DNA of 64,000 nt from Azospirillum picis (GCF_017876115.1 NZ_JAGINO010000016.1:98389-162388); one strand, 5' to 3'. Shown: positions 46,475 through 56,778, counted from the first letter of the stretch. Notes: generated from the letters alone by a model not told the origin. Numbers and translations: made by a program.

Positions 46475-46946
46475 GGCGGAATCGGACTCGCTCGATGACG
46501 GTCTTCGCTAGATATGTCCCCGAGGCAAAGCCCGTGCCACGGGGGCATCATGCCGCACATGTCATCCCATCGGGTCCGGCGCCCCCCTGCAGGGATGACC
46601 GTTCTCAGCCGGAATACCGCGACGGAATGGCACCCATCCTCACCCCGAACTGCCTCATGACGGAGCGGCGGCATCGGTTTCCGAAGGTCCGCCCGGTGCG
46701 GAGCCGGTGCGCCACCCCACCGACTGCCCCTCCGGCGAAAGTGGGAGGCCAGGCATTTCAATCACGTGGGCCGGAAGTTCACCCCGCTTCCTCGGGAGAT
46801 GACGGCCGGGGACACCGTGGGGGAGGGGCATGCGCCGCGCATCCCGGCGAAAGACCCGCAACGCCTTTGCGGCACTGGCGGGCCTGCCACTCTCCTCATC
46901 CGCAGGGCAACCAAGCGACTGCCGCTTTTTCATGCACCCCGATCAA
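46475..46946. other. 472-base region between adenine deaminase and the CocE-like gene
   Basis: No supported standard gene. On the minus strand it holds a possible 10-codon leader ORF (46605-46637) and an 8-bp inverted repeat (46561-46568 with 46592-46599) before the CocE-like gene. Past the adenine deaminase stop I see no good terminator. Confidence 0.4.
46605..46637 (-). CDS. Possible 10-residue leader ORF before the CocE-like gene
   Basis: Reads MGAIPSRYSG, with GGGGTGAGG immediately before its ATG. It is followed on the same strand by an inverted repeat (GTCATCCC arms, 46561-46599) and lies 130 bases before the CocE-like start. Very short, and could be chance. Confidence 0.2.
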   Translation of the reverse strand: MGAIPSRYSG

Positions 46947-48779
46947 TCAGGCGGCAATCAGCTCGAAGCGATCGACATCGACCATGCCGCGGTCGGTGAT
47001 CTTCAGATGTGGAATCACCGGCAGCGGCAGGAAGGCCAGTTGCAGGAACGGCTCGGCCAACGGGCAACCCATGGCGCGCACTGCGGCGCGCAGCGCGCGC
47101 AGCTTCACCTCCACCGCCTCATACGGTTCCAGGCTCATCAGGCCGGCGAGCGGCAGCGCCAGTTCGCCGAGGATCCGTCCGTCGCGGACGGCGACGAAGC
47201 CTCCCTGGAGGTCGATCAGCCGGTTGACCGCCACCGCCATGTCGGCATCGTTCGACCCGACGGTACAGATGTTGTGGCTGTCATGGCCGACCGACGAGGC
47301 CAGCGCCCCGTCGGCGAAGCCGAATCCCTGGACGAAGCCCCGTCCGACGTTGCGGTTGCTGCCGTGACGGGCGAAGACGCAGACCTTCAGCAGGTCGCGC
47401 GCCGGATCGGCGACCATCCGTCCGCCCACCGCCGGCACCTCGATCCGACGGTGCTCGGTCAGGATCTTCCCCGGTTCCAGCCCGATCACCGATTGCACCG
47501 ATCCACCGGCCGGCACCGCGAAATCGTCCACCGTGACCGGATCAAGCTTCACCGAGTCGAGACCAACCGGCGCCACCGCCGGCCGGCCGCCGAAACTGTG
47601 CTCGCCGACCACCCGGCCGTTGCGGATCACCCGGTTGACCGCGCACTCCTCCAGGTCGTCGAGCAGGACGAGGTCGGCGCGGTGCCCCGGCGCCACCAGA
47701 CCGCGGTCGTACAGGCGGAAACCGCGGGCCGCCGACCATGTGGCGGCGCGGTAGACGTGGGCGACCGGCGCACCGAGGCGGATGGCGCTGCGGATCAGGT
47801 GATCCATGTGCCCCTCCTCGGCAATGTCGAGCGGGTTGCGGTCGTCGGTGCAGAAGCCGAGGAAGGGGGAGGTTTCCGGCCCGATCACCTCGGCCAGCGC
47901 ATGGACGTCCTTCGACACCGAGCCGTCGCGGATCAGGACCTGCATGCCCTTGCGCAGCTTCTCCATCGCCTCGGCGGCGCTGGTGGTTTCGTGGCAGTTG
48001 CGGATGCCGCAGGACAGATAGGCGTTCAGCTCCTTCCCGGTCATCAGCGGCGCATGGCCGTCGATGTGGCGGCCCTCGAAGGCGGCCAGCTTGTCGAGGA
48101 CGCCATCGACCTTATGGAAGACCCCGGGGAAGTTCATGAACTCGGCAAGGCCCAGCACGCGGGGATGGTCCATGTGGCGGATCAGGTCCGGCGCCTCCAG
48201 CCGCGCGCCCGAGGTCTCAAGCTCGGTGGCCGGCACGCAGGAGGAAAGCTGTACGAACAGATCCAGCGCGGTGCCCTCGGCGCTGTCGAGGAAATAGCGC
48301 AACCCCCGCTCGCCGAGGACATTGCAGATTTCGTGCGGATCGCAGATGGCGGTGGTGGTGCCGCGCGGCAGGACGCAGCGGTCGAACTCCTGCGGGGTGA
48401 CGCAGGTGGATTCGCAGTGGACGTGGGTGTCGATGAAGCCGGGGACCACCGTCAGCCCGCGACCGTCGATCTCCTCCACGCCGTCGTAGCTGTCATAGGT
48501 GCCGACGATGACGTCGCCGCAAACGGCGATGTCGCCCTCCGCGATCTCCCCCGTCACGACGTTGAGGAAGCGCGTGTCCTTGATGACCAGATCGGCCCTC
48601 GCCTCGCCGAGGGCCTGCCCGATGCGCGCCTTCAGCCGCTCGCGGCCTGCCGTCAAATTCAGGCTGGCCAAATCCCGGCTGGCCAAATCCCGATCAGCCC
48701 GATCCCGTCCGGCCATGTCCCGCTCCGCCTGTCGTGTACGCATGGATTGCAAGGTGGCCCGCAGCGTCGCAGCGTGCAA
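46947..48779 (-). CDS. ade: Adenine deaminase
   Basis: Converts adenine to hypoxanthine and ammonia in purine salvage. The 610-residue amidohydrolase shows the metal-binding start GFIDTHVHCEST, then GHAPLMTGKEL and GFCTDDRNP, and the C-terminal domain typical of bacterial Ade. The N-terminus carries short degenerate repeats (RDRADRDLASRDLASLNL) encoded by a tandem DNA repeat; starts at 48779, 48743 or 48716 are all possible and the repeat is not part of the conserved fold. It is transcribed alone. Confidence 0.93.
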   Translation of the reverse strand: MHAATLRATLQSMRTRQAERDMAGRDRADRDLASRDLASLNLTAGRERLKARIGQALGEARADLVIKDTRFLNVVTGEIAEGDIAVCGDVIVGTYDSYDGVEEIDGRGLTVVPGFIDTHVHCESTCVTPQEFDRCVLPRGTTTAICDPHEICNVLGERGLRYFLDSAEGTALDLFVQLSSCVPATELETSGARLEAPDLIRHMDHPRVLGLAEFMNFPGVFHKVDGVLDKLAAFEGRHIDGHAPLMTGKELNAYLSCGIRNCHETTSAAEAMEKLRKGMQVLIRDGSVSKDVHALAEVIGPETSPFLGFCTDDRNPLDIAEEGHMDHLIRSAIRLGAPVAHVYRAATWSAARGFRLYDRGLVAPGHRADLVLLDDLEECAVNRVIRNGRVVGEHSFGGRPAVAPVGLDSVKLDPVTVDDFAVPAGGSVQSVIGLEPGKILTEHRRIEVPAVGGRMVADPARDLLKVCVFARHGSNRNVGRGFVQGFGFADGALASSVGHDSHNICTVGSNDADMAVAVNRLIDLQGGFVAVRDGRILGELALPLAGLMSLEPYEAVEVKLRALRAAVRAMGCPLAEPFLQLAFLPLPVIPHLKITDRGMVDVDRFELIAA

Positions 48780-48814
48780 GCGGCGATCGCCGCCGCCATG
48801 GCGACGCCGTTCCG

Positions 48815-50136
<1,322 letters not shown>

Positions 50137-50140
<4 letters not shown>

Positions 50141-51273
50141 GCCTCGGCGTTTTCCAGTTGCATGATGTCCCCGAGCTTGGCCAGCAGGAACTCCAGATCC
50201 TCGGGCGCCAGATCCTCGTACTGGGTCAGGATGCGTTCGATGACGCGCCGGCGGTGGCGGCCGCGATCGCCCTCTTCGCCGTCATACGGGGTTTCCTTCA
50301 GCACATCGATGGCGATGCGGCAGGCCGGCAGCAGGGCCGGCGGCAGCTTTGCCTTGTCGTAGAGGGACTTGAGCCCGAGCCTGCCGGCGTCATGGATCAG
50401 CAGCCGCGTATTGGTCAGCGGCACGTTCGCCAGACGCGCCATCGCCATCTCGAAGAAGCCGATGTCGCCGGTGCACAGCGAGCGGACCAGCAGCGACGGG
50501 GTCAGGCGCCCGGTACGGACGAGCTGGCTGACCAGCCGCTCCAGTGCCGCCTCGTCGCTTTCGCCGGTGAGCAGGGCGACGGTCGCGCGCTCCCGGCTCT
50601 GCAGGATCAGTTCGGAAGCCACCCGCGACGGCAGCTCGTGATGGGAGACGAGATGCTGGCGCAGCTTTTCCGACACCACGGCGACCAGCCGTTCGGCGAT
50701 GGTGATCGGCAGGCGGCTGCGGTGAACCAGCGGCTCCTGCACCGCCTCGCTCCGGCCGAAACGGTCGATGACGCGTCCCAGGCTCTGCTCGCCGAGTTCG
50801 GCGCCCTCGTTGGCGACCAGGGCTGCGACCGCGGTTTCGGACCCGCTCTCGATCAAGGCGTCGGCGACGGCCGCGGGCACGTTTCCGCGCCGGGCGATGG
50901 CAGTGCTCTTGGCGTCCGTCCCCGAGCGCACGATCTCCACGAGATCCGCCGAGGTCAGCACGGTCGAGACGCTGAGCACCGGGATCGCCACCGCCTCGAC
51001 GTCGCGGGCAAGCGTCAGCGCGACGTCGCGCGGCAGCGACGGGCTGGCCTTCAGGTTCTCCGCCAGGGTCTGGCGGACGCGCAGCACGGTGTCCTTGACC
51101 ATCAGGCGGATGATGTCCTCCGCCAGTTGCCGCTCGGCGGCCGATAGGTCGATGCTGTCGAACTGGAGCGCGACCTTCGCGGCCAGATCCGTGCGGGTTG
51201 CCGGAGACGGATCCGCCAACAGGCGCACCACGTCGTCCCTGGTCAGATGACCGCTTGTGAAACCGTCGCTCAT
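50137..51273 (-). CDS. DUF2336 family protein
   Basis: A 378-residue protein of the DUF2336 family, common in alphaproteobacteria and of unknown biochemical function. It looks like a string of helical HEAT-like repeats (for example LPRDVALTLARDVEAVAIPV and LPITIAERLVAVVSEKLRQH). Coupling to a histidine kinase suggests a signalling or scaffold role. ATG 51273 is followed downstream by the kinase with four-base overlap. A CtrA-like site lies about 100 bases upstream. Confidence 0.85.
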
Positions 51274-51375
51274 GGGTTCCGGACCCTTCCTGCCCTGGCC
51301 GTCTCCCGAGCCCGCCGGCTTGGCTGCGGATCTATGGGCGGAGACGTGTCCATGCCGCAGGATCTTCTGAAAGCG

Positions 51376-51390
51376 TTGAACCTTCCTTAA
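51376..51390 (-). promoter_or_regulatory. CtrA-box-like site before the DUF2336/kinase operon
   Basis: On the minus strand TTAA-GGAAGGT-TCAA matches the CtrA consensus TTAA-N7-TTAA with one mismatch in the eight fixed bases. It lies 103 bases before the DUF2336 start. CtrA governs motility and development in this class; the role here is inferred. Confidence 0.45.
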
Positions 51391-51438
51391 CGCCCCGCAG
51401 TCATAGGCCGCCGGGCCAAGCCGGCCGGACCTGCGGCG

Positions 51439-52182
51439 TCAGGACGCGTCCGCCAAACTCGGGCGGCGGCGGGCACCGCGCAAATGGGTGGCGATCTCGG
51501 CGATCTGCGCATCGACCGAGATCAGGCGCTGGGAGGCGACCTCCAGTCCCCGGTCGTCATAGACGTAGGTTCCGGGATGCCCGGCGGTCCAGCGATCGAT
51601 CACGGCGTCGCGCTCGTGCAGCAGTTCGACGATCGTCGGGCGGAACAGGCGCATCATCGCCGTGATCCAGCGGTTCGCCGGCCAGGACGGACGGGCATGG
51701 TCGATCTCGAAGGCGTCGAGCATGGCGATCACGTCGTCGGCCGCGTACCAGGTCTCTCCCGTCACCCAGCGGTTCGTGGTGAACAGGCGCACCGGCTGGC
51801 CCGCGACGTCCATGGCGATGCCGATCAGGTGCGACAATGCGTCGTTGTCGTTTTCCGGTGGCCGGTAATCGGGCAGCGCCATCGGCTCCATCCCCGGCGG
51901 CATGCCGTGGGGACGCAGGAAGGTGTGGAAATGGCCGTGCTCGCCGTGGGGGCGCTCGCCTTCCGGATGGCAATGGTAATAATACTGCGCATGGAATTCG
52001 GCGTCATAGACGTCGCCGGGCGGATAGTGCTTCCACTCGTACAGCGTGCCATGGCCGCGCAGAAGCTCTCCCACCACGGTGTCGCCGGTCTTCGCCAGGA
52101 CGCGCTGGCACAGCCGCACCTCGCGGCCGGCCTCCGCCATCGCCTCCAAAGACTCGCGGGATACCCCAGACAGATCCGTCAT
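51439..52182 (-). CDS. His-rich protein of unknown function
   Basis: A 247-residue cytoplasmic-looking protein without signal peptide or membrane helix. It opens with a helix (SRESLEAMAEAGREVRLCQR) and carries a dense histidine/aromatic stretch around residues 63-95 (HAQYYYHCHPEGERPHGEHG, then HFHTFLRPHG), which looks like a metal-binding site. I recall similar proteins in Rhodospirillales grouped as a DUF (possibly DUF6969), but cannot confirm it. Alone between the DUF2336 operon and the Mla operon. Confidence 0.7.
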   Translation of the reverse strand: MTDLSGVSRESLEAMAEAGREVRLCQRVLAKTGDTVVGELLRGHGTLYEWKHYPPGDVYDAEFHAQYYYHCHPEGERPHGEHGHFHTFLRPHGMPPGMEPMALPDYRPPENDNDALSHLIGIAMDVAGQPVRLFTTNRWVTGETWYAADDVIAMLDAFEIDHARPSWPANRWITAMMRLFRPTIVELLHERDAVIDRWTAGHPGTYVYDDRGLEVASQRLISVDAQIAEIATHLRGARRRPSLADAS

Positions 52183-52317
52183 CGCCCGATCCTGCTTGCG
52201 CGAACATCCCCATTACGTACGCGGGCAAGGGATCCTGGCAAGTGGACATTTCCACAAGGCGGGGCACCGGCAATCGGGGACGCGGGGGGCGATGTGCCGG
52301 CTGCGTCCCGGTCCGCC

Positions 52318-52359
52318 GCAATCGGTCCGGCGCAATCAGCCCGCCGCAATCAGCCCGCC
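52318..52359. repeat. 14-bp tandem repeat (three copies) over the lipoprotein stop codon
   Basis: Two identical units GCAATCAGCCCGCC (52332-52345, 52346-52359) follow a degenerate copy (52318-52331). The stop codon of the lipoprotein gene (52350-52352) lies inside the last unit. Confidence 0.7.
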
Positions 52360-53075
52360 GCGGCGTGGCCGGGGGCGAAGGGTTGAGCCAGCGCCCAGGT
52401 CACCAGTTCGCTCGTGACGCGGCCCAGCGCCTCGTCGAAGGCGGCGATGACGTCGGTGAAGGCGCGCCCCTTGACCGGCACCACCGCCTCGAAGGAGTCG
52501 CCCGCCTCGATGGTGCGGCGCGGCATGGCGACCAGCTTGGCCGACAGGCGCACATGCACGGTATCCGGACCGGCAGCGGCCGGTGCGGCGTATTCCGCCT
52601 GGAAATCGCGCAGTTCGGTCTTCAGCACATAGTCGGAACGCAGCCCCACCGTGTCGCGCCCGACGGAGACGATGCGGCCGCTGTCCTCGAAGGTCTGGAC
52701 GATCAGCCCCTGAACCATGTTCGGCGCCCGGTCGGCCCAGGAAACGTCGGCGAAATAGTCGAGCGAGGTCGGGGTGCGCGACAACGCGATGCGCGGGGTG
52801 TCGATGCCCGCCGCCGCCGACGGCGCCTCGACCAGCAACTGCCAGTCGGCCCTCGGGCCGGCCGGAACGGTCGCGCGCGGGGTCAGGGTGTAGAGCTGCG
52901 GGGCCGTCGGGTTGAGGGTGGAGCAGGCCGCCAGTCCCGGCAAAGCCACGACGCCGCCCAGCCTGACGGACAGCCCGCCGGCCAGCCCGGCGAGGGAGGA
53001 GAGCGCCGTCCGCCGCGTGAGTGCGGCGCCGGTGAAGCCTGCACCGCCGTGTCGTCCCGTGCCGTTCCGCGTCAT
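52350..53075 (-). CDS. ABC-transport auxiliary lipoprotein (PqiC/YmbA-like)
   Basis: A 241-residue lipoprotein. The lipobox LAAC places lipidated Cys51 after an unusually long leader that includes a twin-arginine-like TRRTAL. The mature part shows the family beta-sandwich (QLLVEAPSAAAGIDTPRIAL, WADRAPNMVQGLIVQTFEDS). In Mla/Pqi-type systems this subunit bridges the MCE protein to the outer membrane. Its start overlaps the MCE gene stop by four bases, making it the last gene of the operon. Confidence 0.85.
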   Translation of the reverse strand: MTRNGTGRHGGAGFTGAALTRRTALSSLAGLAGGLSVRLGGVVALPGLAACSTLNPTAPQLYTLTPRATVPAGPRADWQLLVEAPSAAAGIDTPRIALSRTPTSLDYFADVSWADRAPNMVQGLIVQTFEDSGRIVSVGRDTVGLRSDYVLKTELRDFQAEYAAPAAAGPDTVHVRLSAKLVAMPRRTIEAGDSFEAVVPVKGRAFTDVIAAFDEALGRVTSELVTWALAQPFAPGHAAAG

Positions 53076-54031
53076 TTCCCACGAACCTCCACACCCTGCC
53101 GCGTTCCGCCGAACAGGAAGTTCGACGGATCGTTCTCGATCCGCGTGACCACCCGTGAAAGCTGACCGGACAGGTCGCGCAGTTGGGTGATCAGCAACGT
53201 CAGTTCATACAGTCCAGTCGCGGTAAAGTCGCGCACGGGTTCGCGATTCTCGTCAGCCAGGGCGTTCAGCGTGTCGGAGGTCCGCTTCAGCGTACGCATG
53301 AGTTCCCGGGTATCGCCGGTCAACTGCCTGGCGCTGCCATCCACCGTCGCGAGGGTTCCGCGTGCCTGCTCCAGCGTCCGGTTGAGCTGCGGGCCGACCC
53401 CGTCGAGGCCGCTCAGCGTGCGCCTGGCCTGATCCATCGTCTCTTCCAGCCCGGCGCCGGCACGGGCGAGTTCGGCGCTGAGGGTGCGGACGTTGGCGAG
53501 GATTTCCCCGATGGCCTTCTGGTTCTCGCCGTTCAGCAGGTCGCCCAGGCGGGTGACGACCTCCAGCGCCCGGTTGACGAGCTGCGGCGCGCTGTCGACC
53601 ACGGCGGTGAGCGAGCTCGGCCGCGACGGGATGGTCAGCACGCCGTCGGCGTCGGTGGCTGTCAGCCGCTTGCCCCCTGCCGCCCCGCCGGAGATCTGGA
53701 CGTAGGCGCCGCCGGTGATGCCCTGAAGCTCCAGCGAGGCGATCGAGTCCGCCATGATCGGCGTGCCGTTCTGAACCAGGACGGTCACCCGCACCCGCGT
53801 CACGTTCTCCGGGTCGAGCCGGATGTCGGACACCGTGCCCACCGGCACGCCGCGGTAGCGCACCGGGCTGCCCTGCTGCAGGCCGGTGACCGAACCGTTG
53901 AAGTAGATGCGGTAGGTTTCCCGCGACTCGTCGAGCTGGACCTTGGCGACCCAGGCGGTGAAGACAAGCAGGCCGGCGACCAGCGCCAGCACGAAGCTGC
54001 CGACCAGGATGTAGCTGGCGCGGGTTTCCAT
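53072..54031 (-). CDS. mlaD: MCE-domain protein, MlaD-like
   Basis: A 319-residue protein with one N-terminal membrane helix (YILVGSFVLALVAGLLVFTA), an MCE domain at about 38-115 (GLQQGSPVRYRGVPVGTVSD) and a long helical tail with many Leu/Thr heptads (about 150-300). It forms the periplasmic ring through which phospholipids pass. Larger than E. coli MlaD, as usual in alphaproteobacteria. It begins seven bases after the ATPase gene and overlaps the lipoprotein gene. Confidence 0.9.
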   Translation of the reverse strand: METRASYILVGSFVLALVAGLLVFTAWVAKVQLDESRETYRIYFNGSVTGLQQGSPVRYRGVPVGTVSDIRLDPENVTRVRVTVLVQNGTPIMADSIASLELQGITGGAYVQISGGAAGGKRLTATDADGVLTIPSRPSSLTAVVDSAPQLVNRALEVVTRLGDLLNGENQKAIGEILANVRTLSAELARAGAGLEETMDQARRTLSGLDGVGPQLNRTLEQARGTLATVDGSARQLTGDTRELMRTLKRTSDTLNALADENREPVRDFTATGLYELTLLITQLRDLSGQLSRVVTRIENDPSNFLFGGTRQGVEVRGK

Positions 54032-54038
54032 GGCGACC

Positions 54039-54881
54039 CTATCCCTTGGCTTTGCGGAGGGCGGCGTCGGGGCCGGCCGTCCGCTCCCTCGCGTCGAGGG
54101 CGGCGCGGCCGCGCGGCCCGTGGAAATAGTCGTGGATCCAGGGGTGCGGGTCGGCCAGATGCTGGGCCAGCGTCCCCACCCGGATCTTGCGGTCGACCAG
54201 CACGGCGATGCGGTCGCAGATCGAGGTCAGGCTGTCCAGGTCGTGGGTGACCATGAAGACGGTCAGGCCCAGGCTTCGCTGCAGCCCCTGGATCAGCGTG
54301 TCGAAAGCGGCGGCGCCGATCGGGTCGAGCCCGGCCGTCGGCTCGTCGAGGAACAGGATGTCGGGATCCAGCGCCAGCGCCCGGGCCAGGCCGGCACGCT
54401 TGATCATCCCTCCCGAAAGCTGGGCGGGATGCTTGGTGCCGGCATCCGGCGGCAGGCCGGCCATGGCGATCTTGACCCGCGCCACCTCGGCGATCAGCGA
54501 CGGCGGCAGCGCGGTGTGCTCCTTCAGCGGCAGCATGACGTTCTCGGCCACCGTCATCGAACTGAACAGCGCTCCATTCTGGAACAGCACGCCGGTCCGG
54601 GCCTGGAGCGCCGTGCGTTCGCTCCGGCCAAGCGCCGCGGTGTCGTGGCCGAGCAGCTCGATGCGGCCGGCGGCCGGCTCCATCAGGCCCAGGATCTCCT
54701 TCAGCAGCACCGACTTGCCGGTGCCGGAGCCGCCGACGACGCCCAGGACCTCGCCGGGCCGGACATCGAGGTCGAGCCCGTCATGCACGACCTGCGGGCC
54801 GAAGCGGGTCACCAGGCCGCGCACGCGGATGACGGGAGGCGCCTCCGCGCCGCGCCGCAGTTCGGGGAGATCGGCCATCAC
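54039..54881 (-). CDS. mlaF: Lipid ABC transporter ATPase, MlaF-like
   Basis: A 280-residue ATPase with Walker A (GGSGTGKSVLLKEI, near 51), signature LSGGMIKRAGLARAL, Walker B (ILFLDEPTAGLDP) and switch His (VTHDLDS). The signature GGMIKR variant is typical of MlaF/Ttg2A. It overlaps the permease gene by four bases and pairs with it at the inner membrane. Confidence 0.92.
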   Translation of the reverse strand: MMADLPELRRGAEAPPVIRVRGLVTRFGPQVVHDGLDLDVRPGEVLGVVGGSGTGKSVLLKEILGLMEPAAGRIELLGHDTAALGRSERTALQARTGVLFQNGALFSSMTVAENVMLPLKEHTALPPSLIAEVARVKIAMAGLPPDAGTKHPAQLSGGMIKRAGLARALALDPDILFLDEPTAGLDPIGAAAFDTLIQGLQRSLGLTVFMVTHDLDSLTSICDRIAVLVDRKIRVGTLAQHLADPHPWIHDYFHGPRGRAALDARERTAGPDAALRKAKG

Positions 54882-56107
54882 ACCCCCAGCATGGAGAAGA
54901 GGATGGAGAAGACCGCGTCGATGACGATCACCAGGAAGATGCCCTCCACCACCGCCCTGGTCGTCATGATGCCGACGCTCTCGGCGCTGCCGGAGACCTT
55001 CAGCCCCTCATAGCAACCGACCATGGCGATCACCAGCGCGAAGACCGGCGCCTTGACCAGGCCGGTCAGCACCGTGTTGATGCCGACCGCCGTGTGCAGT
55101 TGGCGGATGAACTGGCCGAAGGTGATGTCCAGCGTGGCGTAGGCCATCACGGCGCCGCCGAAGAGCCCCATGATGTCGGCATAGAAGGCCAGCAACGGCA
55201 GGGTGATCATCAGCGCCAGCGCTCGCGGCACCACCAGCAGCTCGACCGGGTCCAGCCCCATGGTGCCGATGGCGTCCACCTCCTGGTTCACCTTCATGGT
55301 GCCGATCTGCGCGGTGAAGGCGGAACCCGACCGGCCGGCGACGATGATCGCGGTCATCAGGATGCCGATCTCCCGGAGGACGGAAATGCCCAGCAGGTTC
55401 ACCACGAACAGCTCCGCCCCGAAGCGCTTCAACTGGTCAGCCCCCTGGAAGGCGAGCACCACGCCGATCAGGAAGGACAGCAGCCCGAGGATCGGCAGGG
55501 CGTTCAACCCGGTCTGTTCGATATGGAACAGGACCGAAGTCAGGCGCAGCCGCGACGGGCGGACAACCAGACGGGCGAAGGTGACGGTGACGAGCCCGAG
55601 GAAACCGACGAGGTTGAGCAGTTCCTTTCCCGCGGTCACGGTGGTTTCGCCGGTGCGGACGACCATGTCGATGACGGGGTGATGCTCCCGCTCTATCGGG
55701 CGGGGGGGCACCTTGCAGGCGTCGTGCACGGCGGCGAACAGGGCGGCCTGCTCCGGCCGCAGCCCGATCGTTTCGACCGTGTGGCCGCCGGCCCGCAACC
55801 CTTCGGCCAGGCGGTTGATCAGGTAGGCCCCGACGGTGTCCAGCGCATCGACATCGGTAAGGTCGAGCCGCACGGCGGTTTCTTCCGCCGGCTGCGGCAT
55901 GCCGTCGAGCGCCTCGCCGGCAGGGCCTGCGACGTCGAGCGTCCAGCGGCCGGCAACGCCGATCCGCCATCCGTTCCCGTCCGGCCCGGACTCGATCCGC
56001 GCCCCTTCCTTCGCCACAATCCCAGCCACACGCCCCGCCGCAGACAGCCGCACACCGACCAGTACCGCCGGGAACGTGGCGGAGCACGGCCGGATGGTCA
56101 ACCCCAT
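54878..56107 (-). CDS. mlaE: MlaE-like permease with N-terminal STAS (MlaB-like) domain
   Basis: A 409-residue fusion: a STAS domain at about 40-130 (RLDLTDVDALDTVGAYLINR), replacing the separate MlaB of E. coli, and an MlaE permease from about 150 with five or six membrane helices (LGLLSFLIGVVLAFQGADQL; GRSGSAFTAQIGTMKVNQE). First gene of the operon mlaE, mlaF, mlaD, lipoprotein. No periplasmic shuttle MlaC lies nearby. Divergent from apt, 155 bases apart. Confidence 0.9.
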   Translation of the reverse strand: MGLTIRPCSATFPAVLVGVRLSAAGRVAGIVAKEGARIESGPDGNGWRIGVAGRWTLDVAGPAGEALDGMPQPAEETAVRLDLTDVDALDTVGAYLINRLAEGLRAGGHTVETIGLRPEQAALFAAVHDACKVPPRPIEREHHPVIDMVVRTGETTVTAGKELLNLVGFLGLVTVTFARLVVRPSRLRLTSVLFHIEQTGLNALPILGLLSFLIGVVLAFQGADQLKRFGAELFVVNLLGISVLREIGILMTAIIVAGRSGSAFTAQIGTMKVNQEVDAIGTMGLDPVELLVVPRALALMITLPLLAFYADIMGLFGGAVMAYATLDITFGQFIRQLHTAVGINTVLTGLVKAPVFALVIAMVGCYEGLKVSGSAESVGIMTTRAVVEGIFLVIVIDAVFSILFSMLGV

Positions 56108-56262
56108 TGCGGCGGGGACCGGGAGGCGGGGAAGCCGGCGTCCGGTCCAGTGGCCGCTTTGCCAAGGGGCGATCAGCCGCTAGAGTGCCGCCCGGTGAGC
56201 CGGCACCCGATTGACACTGCCGCAGGCCGTGATCCGGCGAGACCCAAAGGACGGGATTTCCG

Positions 56263-56778
56263 ATGAACCTGAAAGACCACATCCGCGGCATCGCGGATTT
56301 CCCCAAGCCCGGCATCCTGTTCTACGACGTCTCGCCCCTGCTGGCGGACGGCGCCGCCTGGAAGGCGGCGATCGACCAGTTGGCAGAGGCCGTGCGCCCG
56401 CACAAGCCCGACCTGCTGGTCGGGATCGAATCACGCGGCTTCCTGGTCGCCGCCCCGCTGGCGCTGGCACTGGGCATCGGCTTCGTGATGGTGCGCAAGC
56501 GCGGCAAGCTGCCCGGCGACAAGATCGCCCATTCCTACGACCTGGAGTATGGCACCGACACCATCGAGGTGCAGGCCGATGCGGTGATGCCCGGACAGCG
56601 GGTGGTGGTGCTGGACGACCTGCTGGCGACCGGCGGCACCATGGCAGCCGCCATCACCCTGCTGCGCCAGGTCGGCGCCGATGTCCGCGCCGCCGCCTTC
56701 CTGGTGGAACTGACCTTCCTGAACGGCCGCGACCGCGTCGACGTGCCGAGCATCTCGCTCATGGCTTACGATTCCTGA
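56263..56778 (+). CDS. apt: Adenine phosphoribosyltransferase
   Basis: Salvages adenine to AMP using PRPP. The 171 residues show the family start (LKDHIRGIADFPKPGILFYD), GIESRGFLVAAPLA, and the PRPP loop VVVLDDLLATGGTM at about 106-119. ATG 56263 is the normal N-terminus. Together with ade in this window the cell can send adenine either to AMP or to hypoxanthine. Transcribed alone. Confidence 0.95.
   Translation: MNLKDHIRGIADFPKPGILFYDVSPLLADGAAWKAAIDQLAEAVRPHKPDLLVGIESRGFLVAAPLALALGIGFVMVRKRGKLPGDKIAHSYDLEYGTDTIEVQADAVMPGQRVVVLDDLLATGGTMAAAITLLRQVGADVRAAAFLVELTFLNGRDRVDVPSISLMAYDS

Noticed and set aside
46557..46640. TPP-riboswitch-like CTGAGA on the minus strand before the CocE-like gene
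   Set aside because: The second conserved part (AACCTGATC..GGGTAATGCC) is absent and the nearby helix is only 8 bp, so the match is chance.
46630..46646. TGGCAC resembling a sigma-54 -24 element
   Set aside because: No GC at the required ten-base spacing after GG; there is no TTGC -12 element.
46830..46990. Reading frame starting MRRASRRKTR with a GGGGGAGGGG ribosome-like site
   Set aside because: It runs directly into the antisense of adenine deaminase and has no recognisable continuation.
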